The translations under genes and the position numbers were made by a program. A stretch of DNA of 64,000 nt from Altererythrobacter sp. B11. Its GTDB lineage: Bacteria > Pseudomonadota > Alphaproteobacteria > Sphingomonadales > Sphingomonadaceae. This document shows positions 55,573-64,000 of the stretch, piece by piece (position 1 is the stretch's first letter; every line of letters begins with the position of its first letter). Location of the stretch: NCBI RefSeq assembly GCF_003569745.1, contig NZ_AP018498.1, positions 3,778,047-3,842,046 on the forward strand, in the 5' to 3' direction. The notes under the pieces are model-generated. The model saw only the letters and a program-made list of their open reading frames with translations. It was not told the origin of the DNA and did no database searches.

Positions 55573-56034
55573 TCAGTCCAGCTTTGCGTGGCCGCCGGTG
55601 GAGCCGAAGCCGCCCTGGCCGCGCGCCGTGTCGTCAAGCTCCTCCACCTCCTGCCAGGCGGCAAGGGTGACGGGCGCGAGGACGAGCTGGGCGATCCGAT
55701 CGCCCCGCGTGATCGGGAAATCCTGGTCGCCCAGATTGATGGTGATGATCTTCAATTCGCCGCGATAGTCCGAATCGATCGTGCCCGGCGTGTTCGGCAG
55801 GGTGATGCCGTGCTTCAGCGCGAGGCCCGAACGCGGCCGGACCTGGATCTCATAGCCATCGGGAATGGCGAGGGCGAAGCCGGTGCTGACCGCGTGGCGG
55901 CCGCCGGGCGGAATGGTGACATCCTCCGCCGCCAGCACATCCATGCCCGCCGCCCCCGCCGTGGCATAGCGGGGCAGATCCAGCCCCGCGCCATGGGGCA
56001 GGCGCTTGATCCGCACCGCCACCGTATCAGCCAT
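55573..56034 (-). CDS. dut: dUTP diphosphatase
   Basis: 153 residues. Hydrolyses dUTP to dUMP, limiting uracil in DNA. All five motifs: [48 protein letters not shown], and the C-terminal [15 protein letters not shown] at 56034 overlaps the end of coaBC by eight bases; the coaBC-dut pair is the usual order in this and many other groups. Confidence 0.97.
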   Translation of the reverse strand: MADTVAVRIKRLPHGAGLDLPRYATAGAAGMDVLAAEDVTIPPGGRHAVSTGFALAIPDGYEIQVRPRSGLALKHGITLPNTPGTIDSDYRGELKIITINLGDQDFPITRGDRIAQLVLAPVTLAAWQEVEELDDTARGQGGFGSTGGHAKLD

Positions 56035-57592
56035 GGGCCAGTCTCTCCGCCATGCGCTCCACCAGCCGGCGCGCCACATCCTGTTTCGTCATGGCTTCCC
56101 AATCCTCCACCCCGTCTTCGGTGACAAGGTGGACGCGGTTTTCGTCCCCGCCCATCACATCGCCGGACACATCATTGGCGACGATCCAGTCCACGCCCTT
56201 CCTCTGCCGCTTGCGGCGGGCGTTTTCGGTCACATCCTCGGTTTCGGCGGCGAAGCCGATCACCAGCCCCGGCCGCTGCGGGCTGGCGGCCAGCGTGGCG
56301 AGAATATCGGGGTTCTCCGCCAGCAGCAGCGCCGGCGGGGCGGAGCCGCGCTTCTTGATCTTCTGCCCGGCGAAATCGCGCGTGCGCCAATCGGCTACCG
56401 CCGCCACCATCACCGCGGCATCGGCGGGCATTGCAGCCCTTACCGCCGCCGCCATTTCCTCCGCCGTCTCCACGTCGATCCGCTCCACACCCGGCGGCGT
56501 GGCGAGCGTGACGGGGCCGGACACCAGCGTGACCCGTGCGCCCGCAGCGGCGGCGGCGGCGGCAATGGCAAAGCCCTGTTTCCCGGAAGAGCGGTTGGCG
56601 ATGTAGCGCACCGGATCGATCGGTTCATGCGTGGGGCCCGCCGTCACCAGCACATGCCGCCCGTAAAGCGGCCGATGCTCGGGCGCCTGATCGAATTCCG
56701 GCTGGCCGGCCAGCGGATCGAAGTCGCCCCAATAGCCGGCGCACGGCAGGGCGCCCGGATCGCTCGGCGGGGCGGAGCGCGCCTGCCCCCGCGCCGCCAG
56801 CAGCGGGCCGCCGCCCGGCGGGGGCGCAACATGGTCCGGCAGCACTGGCTCATCCGCCGGAGCGATTTCGCGATAGGACACTTCCTCATCCCGGATGCGG
56901 CGGGATGTGCTGCGCGGAATGATGGAGGCAAGCAGGCCCGCCAGCCCGCCGGGACGCGGCGTGGCGGCTTCCTCCACCGGCTCTTCCTCTTCCTCGGGCT
57001 CCAGCGCTTCCAGATAGGCAGCAACTTCGCCCGGGCCGGCGTCGCCGGGATCGAGGCCGAGCATCTCGGCGATCTCCAGCCACACCATCTCCGGGTCCGG
57101 CAGGCGGCCGGGGCCGAACTCGCCGCAGGCCATCGGGCCTTCGTCCGGCTGCATCACCCGCACGCCCGCCTGCCGCAGCCAGGCGATGTTGCGCTGCGTG
57201 GCGGCATGCTCCCACATGCGCACATTCATGGCAGGGACGGCCAGCACCGGCTTGTCCGTCGCCAGGATCAGCGTGGTCGCCAGATCGTCGCAAATGCCCG
57301 CCGCCATCTTGGCCAGCAAATCGGCCGTGGCCGGGCACACCACCACCAGATCGGCATCGCGGCTCAGCTGGATATGGCCGATCTCCGCCTCGTTCTTCAG
57401 ATCCCACAGCGATGTGTGGACCTGATTGCCGGACAGCGCGGCGAGGCTCATCGGCGTGACGAACTGGGATCCGCCCTCCGTCAGCACGCAGGTCACGGCG
57501 CCGCCGCCCTTGCGGATCAGCCGCACGAGCTCGCAGGATTTATACGCGGCGATCCCGCCGCCGATCACCAGCAATATACGCAGCTGAACCAT
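56027..57592 (-). CDS. coaBC: Bifunctional CoaBC with a long insert between the two domains
   Basis: 521 residues, about 100 more than usual. CoaC part: [29 protein letters not shown] (His), [21 protein letters not shown], and [11 protein letters not shown] with [12 protein letters not shown]. It decarboxylates phosphopantothenoylcysteine. CoaB part: [47 protein letters not shown] and [17 protein letters not shown]; it couples cysteine to phosphopantothenate. Between residues 180 and 310 is an acidic, Pro-rich insert ([22 protein letters not shown] ... in part) that matches neither enzyme and is probably disordered. Confidence 0.95.
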   Translation of the reverse strand: MVQLRILLVIGGGIAAYKSCELVRLIRKGGGAVTCVLTEGGSQFVTPMSLAALSGNQVHTSLWDLKNEAEIGHIQLSRDADLVVVCPATADLLAKMAAGICDDLATTLILATDKPVLAVPAMNVRMWEHAATQRNIAWLRQAGVRVMQPDEGPMACGEFGPGRLPDPEMVWLEIAEMLGLDPGDAGPGEVAAYLEALEPEEEEEPVEEAATPRPGGLAGLLASIIPRSTSRRIRDEEVSYREIAPADEPVLPDHVAPPPGGGPLLAARGQARSAPPSDPGALPCAGYWGDFDPLAGQPEFDQAPEHRPLYGRHVLVTAGPTHEPIDPVRYIANRSSGKQGFAIAAAAAAAGARVTLVSGPVTLATPPGVERIDVETAEEMAAAVRAAMPADAAVMVAAVADWRTRDFAGQKIKKRGSAPPALLLAENPDILATLAASPQRPGLVIGFAAETEDVTENARRKRQRKGVDWIVANDVSGDVMGGDENRVHLVTEDGVEDWEAMTKQDVARRLVERMAERLAHG

Positions 57593-57673
57593 GCGTTCTC
57601 GCGATCCTGTTTCAGGCCAGGCAGAGGCCCGGCCAACCTAGCCGCCCCGCCCCGGCGAGGCCAGAGCGGCTAT

Positions 57674-58795
57674 CTACCCCCCGGATCTGGCGAGCGGGCG
57701 GCCCCTGCGCAAGGCCGCCGCCAGCAGATCCGCCAGCGCACGGGGCACGAAGACGATGCCGATGCCATAGGCCGGCAGCACCAGCAGCACCCAGTAGAAA
57801 TTGTCCGGCCGCGCGAAGACGGACAGCAGGACCATATAGCCGGCGGACCACAGCAGGGCGAACAGGCCCAGCCGCCCGCGCACCGCCGCCCAGCCGAGCA
57901 GGGGCAGCAGCGCCAGCGGTCCAGCCAGCCAGCCCGGCAGCGCACCCACCAGCGTGGTGGTAACGAGCGGGCCGATGAAATTGGCGAGGCCCAGCATCCC
58001 CTCCCAGCCGTCGCTCACCAGATCGCCCGGCAGGCGGTGCAGCGCGACGAAATGGGCATGAACGGCCATGCCCGCCGCGAAAGCCGCCAGCAGCAGGGCA
58101 AGGCCCAGCGACTCCCGCCAGCGCCGCGCATCCAGCGCGAAGGCGCCCCACAGCAGCACGAAGGGCAGCGCCATCTCGCGGATCGCCAGCGCCATTCCGG
58201 CCAGCAGCAGCGAGGGCCACCAGCGGTGCGGGCGGTGCAGCGCCAGCGCGAGCGAGAGCAGCAGGCCGGCGAACATCTCATGCGTCAGCCCCACCAGCGG
58301 GAAGAAGGCGAGCACGCCGAACACCCCCAGCGCCAGCGCCGCCGCGGCCCGTTCCACCAGCCAGCTGCGCCCTTCCAGCGCCACCACCCAGGCGGCGACG
58401 TTGGCAAGGAGCAGCAGGATCGCCACGATCTTCAGCGCCGGCAGGCCCAGCGTCAGCGCCAGCCACGCCATGGTGGGTGTGCGCACGGTGACGAAGGGGC
58501 GCGTGGGATAGCCATGCGCGCGCTGCTCGCTCTCCGCCGCCGCGTAATAGCCCTCCCCCGCGCGCATCCGCGACAGGGTGCGCTGGTAGAGCTTGTAGTC
58601 GCCCTCGTCCTCCTTGAGCGGCCGGGTCGCGGCGCGGTGCTGGTCCGCGGCGACATAGGCGGTGGTCGCCTGCGCGCTCCACAGGCAGGCCAGCAGGGTC
58701 AGCACCAGCACCGCCAGCGCCGCGCCGCGCGGCAGGCGGCGCAGCGGCGCCTCCAGCCCGTCCCACCAGGCCCCTATGCTCGCCAGCCGCCCCAT
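57674..58795 (-). CDS. Polytopic membrane protein, possible GT-C-like
   Basis: 373 residues with about nine membrane helices. The first helix (ALAVLVLTLLACLWSAQATTAYV) is followed by a periplasmic loop with DEGDYKLYQRTLSRMRAGEGYYAAAESEQRAHG and YPTRPFVTVRTPTMAWL. Acidic residues in the first loop after helix one and such an arrangement recall GT-C glycosyltransferases that use lipid-linked sugars; no family is certain. ATG at 58795 has a very strong GGGGGAGG Shine-Dalgarno, so the longer upstream frame is rejected. Downstream of ubiB. Confidence 0.75.
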   Translation of the reverse strand: MGRLASIGAWWDGLEAPLRRLPRGAALAVLVLTLLACLWSAQATTAYVAADQHRAATRPLKEDEGDYKLYQRTLSRMRAGEGYYAAAESEQRAHGYPTRPFVTVRTPTMAWLALTLGLPALKIVAILLLLANVAAWVVALEGRSWLVERAAAALALGVFGVLAFFPLVGLTHEMFAGLLLSLALALHRPHRWWPSLLLAGMALAIREMALPFVLLWGAFALDARRWRESLGLALLLAAFAAGMAVHAHFVALHRLPGDLVSDGWEGMLGLANFIGPLVTTTLVGALPGWLAGPLALLPLLGWAAVRGRLGLFALLWSAGYMVLLSVFARPDNFYWVLLVLPAYGIGIVFVPRALADLLAAALRRGRPLARSGG

Positions 58796-58948
58796 TGCCT
58801 CCCCCCTATCGCCCGTCCCGGCCCGTTCAACCATGCCGCGCGCTTCTCCACAGCGAGGCCAGCGCCCGCGGCGCGAAAGCGGCGATGGCGGCCCCACGCG
58901 GCCAGTGCGCGAAGCGATCCCAGGCGGGCCCGGCATCGCGCTCGCGGA

Positions 58949-60502
58949 TCAGAGGGGCCACCCCACATGCGCTCCGGCCCAGAACAGCGCGGCCCCAGCC
59001 AGCGCGGCGAGGACATAGCCGAACCAGCCGCCGCCCCCCTCGCGCCTGCGGGTGATCAGCTCGATCTCCGGCAGCGGGGGCGGCTCGGGCGCACCGCCGC
59101 GCGGGGGATAGCGCTCCTCCAGCCGCCGCACGAGCGCGGGCAGGCGCAGCAGCGTGCCCACATCCTCGCGCAGCCGGTCGGCCAGCGCCGCTTCCGGCCC
59201 GAGTTCGTCGCGGATCCAATTCTTCACGAAGGGGGCGGAGACATCCCACATGTTGATCGCCGGATGCAGTTGGGTGGCGATCCCTTCCACCATCACCATG
59301 GTCTTCTGCAGCAGCAGCAGGTGCGGCTGCGTCTGCATGTCGAAATCGCGGGTGATGGCGAACAGGCCGTCCAGCATCTGGCCGACCGAAAGCTCGCTCA
59401 CCGGCTTGCCGCGCATCGGCTCCCCCACGGCGCGCAGGGCCGTGGCGAATTCGTCCACCGAATGATGCGGGGGCACATATTGCGCCTCGAAATGGATCTC
59501 GGCCACGCGGCGGTAATCGCCCGTGGTCAGGCCATAGAGGATTTCCGCCAGCCATTGCCGCGCCCGCCGGTCGATCCGCCCCATGATGCCGAAATCGATC
59601 GCCACGATGGTGCCATCCGGCCGCACGAACAGATTCCCCTGGTGCATGTCGGCATGAAAGAAGCCGCCGCTGATCGCCTGGGTGAGGAAGGCCAGCACCA
59701 GCCGCCGCGCCAGTTCCGGCAGGTCGTGCCCCGCAGCCTTCAGCGCCGCGATATCGCTGATCTTGACCCCGTCGATCCATTCGATCGTCATCACGCGGCC
59801 GTTCGTCCGGTCCCAGTCGATCGCGGGAATGGCATAGCCGGGGAAGCCGCGCATGGAGGCCGCGAGTTCGGAAGCGGAGGCCGCTTCGCGCCGCAGGTCC
59901 AGCTCGCGATTGGTCCAGCGCTTGAAATTGGCAATGGTCAGCCGCGGGCGCAGCCGCGCGCTTTCGCCGCCCAATGCCTCCAGATGCGCGGCGGCCCATT
60001 CATAGGTGGCGATGTCGCGCGCGAATTTCTCGCGGATGCCGGGGCGCAGCACCTTGATGGCCACGGTGCGGCCATCGGTGGTCACCCCCTTGTGGACCTG
60101 CGCGATGGAGGCGGCGCCCACCGGATCGGGATCGATCGAGGCGAAGAGATCGCTCGCCGGCCGTTCGAAGCTGCGCTCGATCTGCGCCTCGATCGCGGCG
60201 AAGGGCACGGGCGGCAGGCTGTCCTGCAGGCTGAGCAGATTGCGCACCGCATCTTCGCCCACCAGATCCGGCCGGGTGGCCAGCGTCTGCCCCAGCTTGA
60301 TCGCCGCCGGGCCGATTTCCTGGAACGCCCGGGCATAATCCGGCTGGGCCGACTGGCGCGCGCCGAAGCGGGCGATGCGCGACAGGCGCCGCACCGCAGG
60401 GGGCGTGTTCGGATCGCGCTCGATCCCGCGCAAGGCGCCATGGCGGCCGAGGGTGCGCCCCCATTTGAGCAGGCGGATTATATGCGTGGCGGGGCGCGTC
60501 AC
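58949..60502 (-). CDS. ubiB: UbiB, ubiquinone biosynthesis protein kinase-like ATPase
   Basis: 517 residues. Required for ubiquinone synthesis. ABC1/ADCK motifs: AAIKLGQTLATRPDLVG (KxGQ), AAASIAQVHKG-type Ala-rich loop (GAASIAQVHKG), VAIKVLRPG, GGFFHADMHQGNLFV (catalytic loop) and VAIDFGIMGRID (DFG). A C-terminal membrane segment (YVLAALAGAALFWAGAHVG) matches the family. The GTG at 60502 (VTRPATHIIRLL) starts four bases after ubiE and is preferred over 60574. Confidence 0.95.
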   Translation of the reverse strand: MTRPATHIIRLLKWGRTLGRHGALRGIERDPNTPPAVRRLSRIARFGARQSAQPDYARAFQEIGPAAIKLGQTLATRPDLVGEDAVRNLLSLQDSLPPVPFAAIEAQIERSFERPASDLFASIDPDPVGAASIAQVHKGVTTDGRTVAIKVLRPGIREKFARDIATYEWAAAHLEALGGESARLRPRLTIANFKRWTNRELDLRREAASASELAASMRGFPGYAIPAIDWDRTNGRVMTIEWIDGVKISDIAALKAAGHDLPELARRLVLAFLTQAISGGFFHADMHQGNLFVRPDGTIVAIDFGIMGRIDRRARQWLAEILYGLTTGDYRRVAEIHFEAQYVPPHHSVDEFATALRAVGEPMRGKPVSELSVGQMLDGLFAITRDFDMQTQPHLLLLQKTMVMVEGIATQLHPAINMWDVSAPFVKNWIRDELGPEAALADRLREDVGTLLRLPALVRRLEERYPPRGGAPEPPPLPEIELITRRREGGGGWFGYVLAALAGAALFWAGAHVGWPL

Positions 60503-60506
60503 CCGA

Positions 60507-61238
60507 TCAGATCTTCCATCCGGAATGGATCGCCACCAATCCGCCCATGATCGGCTCCACCCGCGTGCGGCCAAAGCCGGCGGCGCGGATCATGGCTTCG
60601 AATTCGGGCATGGGCGGGAAGCGGCGGATGGATTCGATCAAATAGCGATAGGAATCGGCATCGCCGGCCACCGCTTCGCCGATGCGGGGCACCAGCCGGT
60701 GTGAATAGAGATCATAGACTTCCTTCATGCCCGGCCATTCCATGGTCGAAAATTCCAGGCAGAAGAACCGGCCGCCGTGCTTCAGCACGCGGTGCGCCTC
60801 GCGCAGCGCCTTGTCGATATGGGTCACGTTGCGGATGCCGAAGGCGATCGTATAGGCATCGAAGGTGCGGCTGGAGAAGGTCAGCTCTTCCGCATTCTGG
60901 CGCGACCAGACGAGGGTGTCGATCCCCCGCTTCACCGCCCGCTCAATCCCCACGTCGAGCATGTCCTGATTGATGTCGGACACGGTGACACGCGCGCCGC
61001 GCTCCGCCATGCGGAAGGCGATGTCCCCCGTGCCGCCCGCCATGTCGAGGATCTGTTCCCCCGGCTGCGGCTTCACCCGGCGGACGAAGCGGTCCTTCCA
61101 CAGCCGGTGCATGCCGCCCGACATCGCATCGTTCATGATGTCGTATTTGGCGGCGACATTGGAGAAGACGGCGCCCACGCGCCGCGTCTTCTCCTCGGGC
61201 TCTACCGTCTCGTAGCCGAAGGATACCTGTTCGCTCAT
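60507..61238 (-). CDS. ubiE: Ubiquinone/menaquinone C-methyltransferase UbiE
   Basis: 243 residues. SAM-dependent C-methylation in ubiquinone synthesis. [21 protein letters not shown], the SAM site [15 protein letters not shown], and [27 protein letters not shown] (in pieces) are family signatures; [12 protein letters not shown] near the end as well. Followed directly by ubiB, so quinone genes form a unit. The ATG overlaps the stop of the upstream EamA gene (ATGA). Confidence 0.97.
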   Translation of the reverse strand: MSEQVSFGYETVEPEEKTRRVGAVFSNVAAKYDIMNDAMSGGMHRLWKDRFVRRVKPQPGEQILDMAGGTGDIAFRMAERGARVTVSDINQDMLDVGIERAVKRGIDTLVWSRQNAEELTFSSRTFDAYTIAFGIRNVTHIDKALREAHRVLKHGGRFFCLEFSTMEWPGMKEVYDLYSHRLVPRIGEAVAGDADSYRYLIESIRRFPPMPEFEAMIRAAGFGRTRVEPIMGGLVAIHSGWKI

Positions 61239-62176
61239 GCCCGGTCCTCTAGCTGCCGCGCTGCGCCAGCGCCAGCCGCCTGTTTGCGCGCGGCGAGGAT
61301 GCCGATGGCGATGCCCGCGACGATGAACGCCATGCCTGCGAAGTGATAGGGATGCAGCCGTTCCCCCAGGAGCAGCGTGGAAAGAAAGGCGCCGAACAGG
61401 GGCATCAGCGTGATCGCCTGCCCCGCCCGCGCCGGGCCCACCACATGTGCCGCATGGTTGTAGATGAAATAGGACACGGTGGAAGGCAGCACCGCCACAT
61501 AGAGGAAGGCGAGCCCGACGGAGGGGCTCCACCGCACTTCGCGCCCCACGCTCCATTCCCAGGCGGCGAAGGGTGCCAGCACCACCACGCCCACCAGGAA
61601 GGTCGCGGCGACGAAAGTGGTCGGCGAAACCGGCGGGCGCAGGCGCAGGAACACGGTATAGAGTGACCAGACGAGGACGGAGGAGAGCACCAGCCCGTCC
61701 CCCAGCCCGAAATGCAGCCGCAGCGCGGCGCGCGGATCGCCTTCGAACACGATCACCACCACGCCCAGGATGGAGGCCGCGATGCCCGCCAGTTGCAGCC
61801 CGGTGGCACGCGTGCCGAAGGCCATCCGGTCCACCAGCACCACCGCTGCGGGAATCGCCGCCTGCAGCAACAGCGCATTGGTGGCCGCGGTATATTGCAG
61901 GCCGACATAGAGCAGCGTGTTGAAAGCGCCGATGCCCATGAGGCCGAGCAGCAGCACCGCCTTCCAGTGGCGGCGCAGCACCGGCCATTCGCGCCGCAGC
62001 CCGCCCCAGGCGAAGGGCGCCAGCAGCAGCGACGCGCCCGCCCAGCGCACGAAGGCGAGGGTGAAGGGGCCGACGTCGAACCGTACCGCGCGCGCCACGA
62101 TGGAATTGCCGGCCCAGAAGACCATCACCAGCGTCAGCAGGGCGAAGGCGCGCAGATGCGAGGAATTTGTATTCAT
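61235..62176 (-). CDS. DMT family transporter (EamA domains)
   Basis: 313 residues with ten membrane helices in two EamA repeats: [22 protein letters not shown] and the [21 protein letters not shown] start of the second. [19 protein letters not shown] and [27 protein letters not shown] are typical. Substrate unknown. Transcribed just ahead of ubiE with overlapping stop/start, likely only for operon economy. Divergent from mutM. Confidence 0.9.
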   Translation of the reverse strand: MNTNSSHLRAFALLTLVMVFWAGNSIVARAVRFDVGPFTLAFVRWAGASLLLAPFAWGGLRREWPVLRRHWKAVLLLGLMGIGAFNTLLYVGLQYTAATNALLLQAAIPAAVVLVDRMAFGTRATGLQLAGIAASILGVVVIVFEGDPRAALRLHFGLGDGLVLSSVLVWSLYTVFLRLRPPVSPTTFVAATFLVGVVVLAPFAAWEWSVGREVRWSPSVGLAFLYVAVLPSTVSYFIYNHAAHVVGPARAGQAITLMPLFGAFLSTLLLGERLHPYHFAGMAFIVAGIAIGILAARKQAAGAGAARQLEDRA

Positions 62177-62269
62177 CACCAGCGCCCTATCCCGCCCCGC
62201 CCGCTTTGGCGAGGCGCCGCAAGGCGGGGCGATGACAGCGGGCGGCGGTGCAGCTAGGGCTGCGGCACG

Positions 62270-63085
62270 ATGCCCGAACTTCCCGAAGTCGAAACCACCG
62301 TGCGCGGCCTCGCCCGCTATCTTGACGGCGCACGGATAGAACGGGTGCAGCTGAACCGCGCGGACATGCGCTTCCCCTTCCCGCCCCAGCTGGTCCAGAC
62401 GCTCACCGGCGCGCGGATCACGGGGCTGTGCCGGCGCGCCAAATATGGGCTGATCCACACCGATCGCGATGCCACCATGATCTTCCATCTGGGCATGAGC
62501 GGACGCTGGCGGATCGACCCGGAGATCGCCGAGAAGCACGATCATCTGGTGCTGGAGGCGGCCGGGCACAGCTTCGCCCTGCACGATCCGCGGCGCTTCG
62601 GCTTTGTCGATCTGGTGGATACGGCAGCGCTCGAAAGCTGGCCCGCCTTCGCTGCCATGGGGCCGGAACCGCTTGGCCCCGGCCTGACGGCCGATCACCT
62701 GAAGGCGGCCTTTGACGGGCGGCGGCAGGCGGTGAAGCTGCTGCTGCTCGATCAGCGCGTGGTGGCGGGGCTGGGCAATATCTATGTGTGCGAGGCGCTG
62801 TTCCAGGCGCGCATCCATCCCGGCAAGGCGGCGGGCAAGGTGAGCCGCCCGGCGCTTGCGCGGCTGGTGCCGGCGATCCGCGCGGTGCTCGAACAATCGA
62901 TCAGCGACGGAGGATCGAGCCTGCGCGACTATGCCAGGCCCGATGGGGAACTGGGTTATTTCGCCACGCGCTTCCAGGTATACGGGCGGGAAGGCCAGCC
63001 CTGCACGCGGGAAGACGGCGGAACGGTGCGGCGGATCGTGCAGGGCGGGCGCAGCACATGGTATTGCCCGGTGTGCCAGCGATAG
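62270..63085 (+). CDS. mutM: Formamidopyrimidine-DNA glycosylase MutM (Fpg)
   Basis: 271 residues. Removes 8-oxoguanine and FapyG and nicks the strand. MPELPEVETTVRGL gives Pro2 (nucleophile) and Glu3; RRAKYGLIHT carries the conserved Lys; LDQRVVAGLGNIYVCEALF is the H2TH region. The C-terminal zinc finger reads GQPCTREDGGTV ... WYCPVCQR: three Cys are visible where the family usually has four, with CTRE in place of a CxxC pair. Function is probably kept since the finger is otherwise normal. Confidence 0.95.
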   Translation: MPELPEVETTVRGLARYLDGARIERVQLNRADMRFPFPPQLVQTLTGARITGLCRRAKYGLIHTDRDATMIFHLGMSGRWRIDPEIAEKHDHLVLEAAGHSFALHDPRRFGFVDLVDTAALESWPAFAAMGPEPLGPGLTADHLKAAFDGRRQAVKLLLLDQRVVAGLGNIYVCEALFQARIHPGKAAGKVSRPALARLVPAIRAVLEQSISDGGSSLRDYARPDGELGYFATRFQVYGREGQPCTREDGGTVRRIVQGGRSTWYCPVCQR

Positions 63086-63238
63086 CGAGGCCCCCTGCAC
63101 GAATAGGGCTGCGCATAGGCGTTGACGATTCGCCCCCTCCCCGCTATGGCGCGCGCTTTCCGGCGGGCTGCCGCCGTTTCAGCATGTTTTGAATCAAGGA
63201 TAATCCGGCCGTCACGGCGGCCCGAGACAAGGACAGAC

Positions 63239-63499
63239 ATGGCCAATACGCCGCAAGCCCGCAAGCGCATCCGTCGCAACGAACGCCGTTCCGAAATCAA
63301 CACCGCGCGCATGAGCCGCATCCGCAGCTTCATCAAGAAGGTGGAAAGCGCGATCGCCGGCGGAGACAAGAACGCCGCCCAGGAAGCGCTGAAGGCAGCG
63401 CAGCCGGAAATGCAGCGCGGCGTGGCGCGCGGCGTGCTCCACAAGAACACCGTCTCCCGCAAGATGAGCCGTCTGAGCAAGCGAGTCGCCTCGCTCTGA
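63239..63499 (+). CDS. rpsT: 30S ribosomal protein S20
   Basis: 86 residues, the normal length. [24 protein letters not shown] in two parts is the conserved basic start; the rest is three helices with KRVASL at the end. Binds 16S rRNA early in 30S assembly. Follows mutM by 153 bp, with its own terminator downstream. Confidence 0.98.
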   Translation: MANTPQARKRIRRNERRSEINTARMSRIRSFIKKVESAIAGGDKNAAQEALKAAQPEMQRGVARGVLHKNTVSRKMSRLSKRVASL

Positions 63500-63549
63500 T
63501 TCGGCGCCGCAGGGGCTCTCCCCGCGACCCTTCGGAAGAACGAAATTGG

Positions 63550-63582
63550 AACGGGTCGGTGGTTTTCCACCGGCCCGTTTTT
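63550..63582 (+). terminator. Intrinsic terminator after rpsT
   Basis: AACGGGTCGGTGG, loop TTTT, CCACCGGCCCGTT then more T: 13-position stem with one G-T pair or bulge, followed by a T tract. Confidence 0.9.
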
Positions 63583-64000
63583 GCATTGGCCAACCCTGCC
63601 GCGACGGTAACGATCCAAGTGCCGGAAAATCCACGATTCGTCATATTGTCACAATCTTTTTGAACGAAAACAGTGGCTTAAACGCACCGCCGCGGGGTCG
63701 CGATGAGTCAAGGCGGTATTTTGCAATTTTTTTAAAGCCGCGCTCTTGCCCCTGCCGCCGAGCAGTTCATAACGAGCTTCCGGCCGCGGCGACACAGCCC
63801 GGCCGCCAATACTGAGATGTCGTTCGGGGGGGCCCGCGTTGCCATCGCTTCGCGGGGACGGGAGGTTTTTGTCTGCCCTCTCCGGCCATCGGCGGAGTGA
63901 CGGTTCAGGCCCATCGATACAAGGAATTGGCGCAATGATTCGCAGGGGACCGCAAGCTGGTCGTTCGGTATCGGCCAGGGGCAAGGTGGTTGAGGGGAAT
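63583..64000. other. Non-coding right edge; probable upstream region of a gene beyond the window
   Basis: No convincing gene in six frames. The stretch 63640-63740 is AT-rich against the GC-rich background (runs such as CACAATCTTTTTGAACGAAAA and GCAATTTTTTTAAAG). In several sphingomonads dnaA follows rpsT, so this may be a dnaA control or origin-linked region; no clean TTATCCACA box is seen. Confidence 0.35.

Noticed and set aside
56006..60550. A 1514-aa plus-strand frame opposite coaBC, the membrane protein and ubiB
   Set aside because: Low-complexity Arg/Gln/Gly/His translation with no domain; the three minus-strand genes are well supported.

Overview
The window reads as GC-rich alphaproteobacterial chromosome, most likely from the order Sphingomonadales (Erythrobacteraceae or Sphingomonadaceae). 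The evidence is family-level: the secB-murJ-trpS order, an ahpC-ahpF pair, dut-coaBC followed by ubiB-ubiE, mutM-rpsT at the right edge, a VPAPP-type C-terminal sorting tail, and the usual dense, overlapping gene packing (ATGA and TGATG junctions). No species call is made.

Layout. 1-5137: housekeeping genes (partial Fe/Mn superoxide dismutase, a dicarboxylate/amino-acid symporter, glmM, a DUF1272 protein, thiD, a LOG-family protein). 5210-15037: a 9.8-kb integrated element bounded by a perfect 21-bp direct repeat, the right copy of which is the 3' end of a tRNA-Gln(CUG) gene. 15021-17791: tRNA-Gln, a Ppx/GppA phosphatase, rlmE, a membrane-anchored cytochrome c. 17908-25082: prephenate dehydratase followed by a tightly coupled DUF4129-DUF4350-MoxR-DUF58-SpoIIM-RDD cluster. 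25099-37887: isoaspartyl peptidase, a Kef-type antiporter, ispG, a pentad-repeat protein, a retropepsin-like protease, two L,D-transpeptidase-type genes, a DMT transporter, acnA. 38014-42916: a Ser-rich repeat protein with a sorting tail, then ruvB and ruvA separated by a GIY-YIG gene that sits between perfect inverted repeats, then aroC. 42917-48458: the ahpC-ahpF peroxide-defence pair and an M3 peptidase, flanked by two intergenic fields of REP-like palindromes. 48459-64000: smr-mltA-Tim44-like, secB, murJ, trpS, a DUF4136 lipoprotein, dut-coaBC, a membrane protein, ubiB-ubiE-eamA, mutM, rpsT, and about 420 bp of non-coding DNA at the right edge.

The most interesting object is the 5210-15037 element. 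It carries an integrase, a RepA/KaiC-like replicative ATPase with an iteron-like repeat block and two strong hairpins at its 3' end, an HNH nuclease, a large terminase, an HK97-type capsid protein, prohead protease and portal, two candidate regulators and four short unknown genes. It has no recognisable tail, baseplate, lysis or small-terminase gene. All its genes look intact. That set matches the idea of a capsid-forming phage satellite (cf-PICI-like: own head and packaging motor, borrowed tail) better than a decayed prophage. The structural genes are in the order capsid-protease-portal and run by translational overlap into the integrase gene.

Limits: all calls are from reading the sequence and translations; no database search was run. 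Start codons were chosen from family N-termini and visible Shine-Dalgarno sequences and are stated where uncertain.
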